The notes under the pieces were generated by a model. The model did no database searches, was not told where the DNA came from, and worked only from the letters and a program-made list of their open reading frames with translations. From contig BAXO01000068.1 of the NCBI GenBank assembly GCA_001310555.1, positions 1-30,558 on the forward strand: 30,558 nt of DNA, written 5' to 3'. Of the stretch, positions 27,480 through 30,558 are shown in pieces. The DNA comes from Bacillus sp. JCM 19058 (GTDB lineage: Bacteria > Bacillota > Bacilli > Bacillales_H > Bacillaceae_D). The translations under genes were made by a program, and so were the position numbers. Numbering within the stretch: the stretch's first letter is position 1; each line of letters starts with the position of its first letter.

Positions 27480-27795
27480 ACGAAAAAGACTTAAACCTTA
27501 AAATCAAAGGTTAAACGATAAAGAGCTGATAACGACCAATACAAGCCGTCCTTCTCCTTCCGAGACAATCTTCAGTTAATCGTCAAGGACCCCTTGGATT
27601 GCAAAAGGAATTGTTTCCTTACTCCCTACAAGAAATACGTGATTAACTGGAACCGAGCCCCTTTAAAAATAGTTGCAGGAAACTGATAGACTGAATCGGA
27701 CAGGTTTCCGGCTCGAGCCAAATTAAAGGGCTTGTTCCCTAGGTGAGAAAACGGGGCGATAGGAGCTCACCAAATCACTCGCTCATTTAGAGACG
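27480..27795 (-). ncRNA. Candidate structured non-coding RNA with intrinsic terminator
   Basis: The minus strand can form a fully nested fold. P1 (closing): 27774-27789 with 27519-27530, 12 bp with small bulges. P2: GGTGAG/CTCACC (27766-27771, 27742-27747). P3: ACAAGCC/GGCTTGT (27729-27735, 27541-27547). Inside P3: P4 CGAGCC/GGCTCG (27710-27715, 27654-27659) around P5 GGAAAC/GTTTCC (27704-27709, 27678-27683); then P6 CAGTTAATC/GATTAACTG (27641-27649, 27573-27581) around P7 AAGGAA/TTCCTT. A hairpin at 27491-27514 and UUUUU (27487-27483) follow as terminator. It lies just after murA on the same strand. I could not match it to RNase P, tmRNA, 6S, SRP RNA or any riboswitch I can recall. Short protein-like frames on this strand are stop-interrupted. 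Confidence 0.55.
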
Positions 27796-27813
27796 ATATT
27801 TACCCCTAATATC

Positions 27814-29107
27814 TCAGGACGTCCGATCGCTAACGTAGTCTACTGGTTCTGTTACGTTCACATGATCCTGCTTTTCCTCAATATTAACACCGATGCCTTC
27901 AAACAGAGAAACGGGATCTTCATATCCTCTTTCAATATGTTCGATATCTGTAATCATGGTAGAGCCTCTGCAAACATTCCTGCCAGTATTAAACTAGTAC
28001 CTGCTCTGACATCAGTCGCCTTCACTTCACGGCCAAATAAGGCTTGCCCCCTTTTATCGTAGCACTATTTCCTGTAACAGTAATATCCGCTCCCATTTTC
28101 TTTAACTGTGGGACATGGGCGAACCTGTTTTTGTAGACGAGATCGGTGACCGTACTTTTAGAGTCAATGCTTAGTAGCAAGCTTGTGAGCGGCTGTTGAA
28201 TATCTGTTGCAAACGCGGGATACATGCCAGTCTTAACGTTCACTCCTTGTAAGGATCCACTTTTCTTGCCGACAATGATATTGTCATCAAGTGTAAATTC
28301 CATACCGATTTCCTTCAGCTTCTGTATACAAGACTCCAAATGTTCAGGAATGACTTCATTTAACTTAATTTTTCCCCCGGCTATACCAACGGTCATTAAT
28401 AATGATGCCGCAATAAGCCTGTCTGGAATAACTCGGTACTTACAGCCGTGCAGCTGTTTGACCCCATCGATCACGATCTTTCTTGTCCCCGCTCCTTTTA
28501 TCTTTCCTCCCATTAAGTTAAGAAGGTTGGCAAGATCGACGACTTCCGGATCGACAGCTGCATTATGTAATATCGTTCGCCCTTTAGCCAATACGGCAGT
28601 AAGCATCAGGTTCATTGTCGCTCCAGATGTAACTAAATCGAAAAAAAACTTCTCCGCCTGCAAGCTCAGAAGACTGCACCTCATAATGATCCCGGAAGTA
28701 CAAAAACTTAGCACCTAAAAGCTCCAGACCTTTAATATGTTGGTCTATCGGTCTGGAACCAAAATCGTCCCCCCTGGATAACCTAATGATATTCGTTTAT
28801 AACGGGAAAGCATCGGACCAATGAAATAGTATGATGTCCGGAATTTTGATGACTTTTCTATATTTAAATTTGATGAATGTATTTTCGAAGCATCAACTTG
28901 GATTTCATCCTCAGAGATCGGTTTGATTTCTAAACCAATTTCACTGCCTATTTCGCAAATAACGCGAAAATCCTGAATGTTTGGTATTCCCTTCAGTATT
29001 ACTTTTTCTTCAGTAAGACAACATGCTGCTAGCAATGCAAGAGCACTATTTTTTTGAACCAGGAACTTTAACTTCACCATGTATGTTATGTGATCCAGTT
29101 ATTTCAT
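27814..29107 (-). CDS. murA: MurA-family UDP-GlcNAc enolpyruvyl transferase, frameshifted, probable Cys-to-Asp
   Basis: Transfers enolpyruvate from PEP to UDP-GlcNAc, the first committed step of peptidoglycan synthesis. Family landmarks: VPGSKNSALALLAACCL (Lys/Asn of the PEP site), RPIDQHIKGLELLGA, SGATMNLMLTAVLA, TDIQQPLTSLLL (catalytic Asp), DVRAGTSLILAGMFAEGST and the end IEHIERGYEDPVS. Repaired length is about 431 residues. Six indels: AAA at 29102-29104, A7 near 29052, the G run near 28772, T8 at 28641-28648, G5 near 28048 and GG near 27965. The best repair of the active loop reads PGGDDFGSRP, where MurA normally has Cys in the fourth place. It may be a second MurA-like paralogue, not the housekeeping enzyme. 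Start ATG 29107 (MKITGSHNIHGEVKV) has a weak ribosome binding site. Confidence 0.85.
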
Positions 29108-29549
29108 ACCATCTGCGCAAAATAAATCATCCTTTAAGTTGAATTGTACTTTATTCCAATATATATTATAACTTCTATTTCCGCTTTGTGCATGTTTTTA
29201 TTTATATTTTCTTCTGTTTTATTCATGAAAATATAGTTCATTTATCCTTCTCTTTTGGACCTATTTTCTCCCAAGTTTCTCGTTGCAACTCCATTGTACC
29301 TTCTATTTTTCCGATGCAAATAAAATGCGAACTTCGTTAAAGCTTTCTTTCGGATTTGGGCGGCTAAGGCAGAGAATAAAGCAATAAACATAACATGTCA
29401 AGGCATCGAAGAATTGGCCATGATTTTACAATATAAGAAGTGAAAAAATTGACATTACAAGCATACATATGAAAAAATCTATATAAAAAATGGATAAACG
29501 TTGAATTTTATCAAAAAAATATTCAATCTTAAATACGAGGGTGAAACTT
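29108..29549. other. Divergent intergenic region with a coding remnant
   Basis: Very AT-rich between murA (minus) and the DeoR gene (plus). On the plus strand 29324-29443 encodes an orphan C-terminal piece (NANFVKAFFRIWAAKAENKA onward, then a stop at 29441). On the minus strand 29220-29300 also reads protein-like (MELQRETWEKIGPKEKDK). Such scars are often insertion-sequence leftovers, but I cannot name the family. Confidence 0.3.
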
Positions 29550-30332
29550 ATGTTTTCTGAAGAAAGACGAAGCGAAATTTTAGCAAAGCTAAATGAGGAA
29601 GGTCGTCTTTTAGTTAAAGAACTGGCAAAAAAATACAATGTTTCGATCGATTCGATCAGACGTGATTTAACAATTATGGAAGAGCAAGGGCTCTTAAAGA
29701 GAACTCACGGGGGCGCTATTCCTCTACCAAATGTCAGAACCTTAGCTCAACCTCCATCTAAAAGATACGGCGAAGGCAATGCTTATCAAAATGCGATTGC
29801 AAAAACAGCAGCACGATATATAAAGGAAGGACAAACGATTTTTATAGGCGGAGCAGCTATTCACTACGTGCTGCTTAAGTATTTGCCAAATAATATAAGC
29901 TATACGATATTAACAAATTCAATAGAGATCGCTTATCGAACAAGAGAGTGGAAGCATGCTAAAACTTACTTAATTGGCGGGAAAGTGAGCAGCTCTGGCA
30001 ATATGACAGACGGCTTTGCAAGCAATATCGCAAGTCACTTTACAATTGATGTCTCCTTTGCCACAGCTGGAGGACTTTCAATAAAAGGGTTAAGTACAGC
30101 AACACCTGAAGTATCCATTTTTAACAAAACTATTTATGACAACTCAAACAAAATTATCGCAATGATAGAACATGTTAAATTCGGAGTAGATATGTTTAGC
30201 CGTACATATCCATTAGAGAAACTCAACCTAATCATTACAGACAAAGAAACGTCCACTGCTCTGATTAATAGTGTAAGGACTAGAGGAATAGAAGTTATTG
30301 TTGCTAAGCAAGCTCCTAAGTCATCCGTATGA
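29550..30332 (+). CDS. DeoR/GlpR family transcriptional regulator
   Basis: Intact, 260 residues. N-terminal DeoR helix-turn-helix: ERRSEILAKLNEEGRLLVKE, then KKYNVSIDSIRRDLTIMEEQ and the wing LLKRTHGGAIP. The C-terminal DeoR sensor domain (ISOCOT fold) binds a phosphorylated sugar; visible pieces are YIKEGQTIFIGGAAI, LTNSIEIAYRT, YLIGGKVSSSGNMTDG and NLIITDKE. It represses sugar or sugar-phosphate genes until its ligand binds. ATG 29550 follows GAGGGTG by six bases. It is divergent from murA; no sugar genes lie in the window, so the target is unknown. Confidence 0.9.
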   Translation: MFSEERRSEILAKLNEEGRLLVKELAKKYNVSIDSIRRDLTIMEEQGLLKRTHGGAIPLPNVRTLAQPPSKRYGEGNAYQNAIAKTAARYIKEGQTIFIGGAAIHYVLLKYLPNNISYTILTNSIEIAYRTREWKHAKTYLIGGKVSSSGNMTDGFASNIASHFTIDVSFATAGGLSIKGLSTATPEVSIFNKTIYDNSNKIIAMIEHVKFGVDMFSRTYPLEKLNLIITDKETSTALINSVRTRGIEVIVAKQAPKSSV

Positions 30333-30394
30333 AAGCGATTCGAAGCGGCCTTCGACTCGATCCTGTGGCTACGCTTACAAGCTAGTGAAGTGTT

Positions 30395-30438
30395 AAACCC
30401 GTTAAAACTATGATAGGAAAGTTTTAACGGGTTTCTAC
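30395..30438 (+). terminator. Strong terminator after the DeoR gene
   Basis: Fifteen-bp perfect stem AAACCCGTTAAAACT/AGTTTTAACGGGTTT with a 10-base loop, tail CTACTATTT. Confidence 0.8.
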
Positions 30439-30539
30439 TATTTAGGTGCAATGGTTGTTTCGGCTCTTACTTTACTCGGAGTATCTATAAAGAAAAGAAG
30501 TTAAATTACAAGTCAGTCAGACACTATTAAAAACATTAA

Positions 30540-30558
30540 ATGGGGCTGTCCCAAAAGG
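30540..30558 (+). mobile_element. Probable terminal inverted repeat of an insertion sequence (window edge)
   Basis: The last bases GGGGCTGTCCCAAAAGG match the type of end found on IS1182- and IS5-like elements of Bacillus (GGGGCTGTCCCAAAA). The rest of the element lies beyond the window, so this is a call from the end sequence alone. Confidence 0.55.

Noticed and set aside
27504..27790. A minus-strand protein gene (a frame reading HVFLVGSKETIPFAIQGVL)
   Set aside because: It needs several stop or frame corrections, has no ribosome binding site, and the same bases form a fully nested RNA fold with a terminator. RNA is the better explanation, though a decayed gene is not excluded.
1..30558. 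tRNA or rRNA genes and CRISPR arrays
   Set aside because: I saw no tRNA-like cloverleaf with T-loop sequence, no rRNA motifs and no regular direct repeats with spacers.

Overview
The window looks like a chromosome segment or genomic island from a low-GC Gram-positive bacterium of the Bacillaceae. Ribosome binding sites are of the AGGAGG type with ATG/GTG/TTG starts, and the genes (CsoR, CopZ/CopA, BdbC/BdbD, ResABC, CcdA, YmaF, YkoP, Spx-like proteins) are familiar from Bacillus and its relatives. Metal handling and thiol/redox chemistry dominate the gene content. The reading frames are broken unusually often (I count about 48 frameshifts). Almost all can be repaired by removing one base from an A/T run of 7-8 or adding one base to a short G/C run, and they restore full-length conserved proteins. 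I therefore annotate these genes as whole CDSs across the breaks and read the breaks mainly as sequence/assembly indels, not gene decay.

Layout. 1-2270: a P1B-4 metal-exporting ATPase (PfeT/ZosA type) behind a promoter with a PerR/Fur-like box and a structured leader. 2271-4808 (minus): polysaccharide deacetylase, a YmaF-type His-repeat protein and a DUF2935 protein. 5103-6657: a PadR regulator translationally coupled to a membrane protein, then a second membrane protein. 6701-10583 (minus): the main copper locus, in transcription order copZ, copA, a 54-residue His-tailed membrane microprotein, csoR and a thioredoxin-like [2Fe-2S] protein. 10798-11914: bdbD-bdbC, a thiol oxidase pair. 11915-13816: an IS3 remnant, ykoP and poorly coding sequence. 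13817-14667: a membrane protein carrying a C-terminal type-1 copper cupredoxin domain. 14958-19058 (minus): resA-resB-resC-ccdA, a System II cytochrome c maturation operon. 19401-20136 (minus): an Spx-like and a glutaredoxin-like protein. 20433-22684: a CopB-type (CPH) ATPase with a very His-rich N-terminus. 23015-25371 (minus): a two-component system with a small membrane protein. 25678-27364: a methyltransferase and a short-chain dehydrogenase. 27480-29107 (minus): a MurA homologue followed by what looks like a highly structured non-coding RNA. 29550-30332: a DeoR-type regulator. The last bases look like the terminal repeat of an insertion sequence.

How it fits together. An ATACC-N6/7-GGTA type motif of the CsoR operator class recurs at six places: before the [2Fe-2S] gene, copA, copZ, the glutaredoxin-like gene and copB, and just past the spx-like gene. 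This suggests one copper- (or persulfide-) sensing circuit controls Cu efflux (CopA, CopB), chaperoning (CopZ) and thiol repair. Cytochrome c assembly (ResABC, CcdA), disulfide formation (BdbCD) and a cupredoxin lie within the same block, so the island joins copper defence with copper- and thiol-dependent envelope redox proteins. The most interesting unexplained items are the nested RNA at 27480-27795, the copA-linked microprotein, the pfeT leader and the probable Cys-to-Asp change in MurA.
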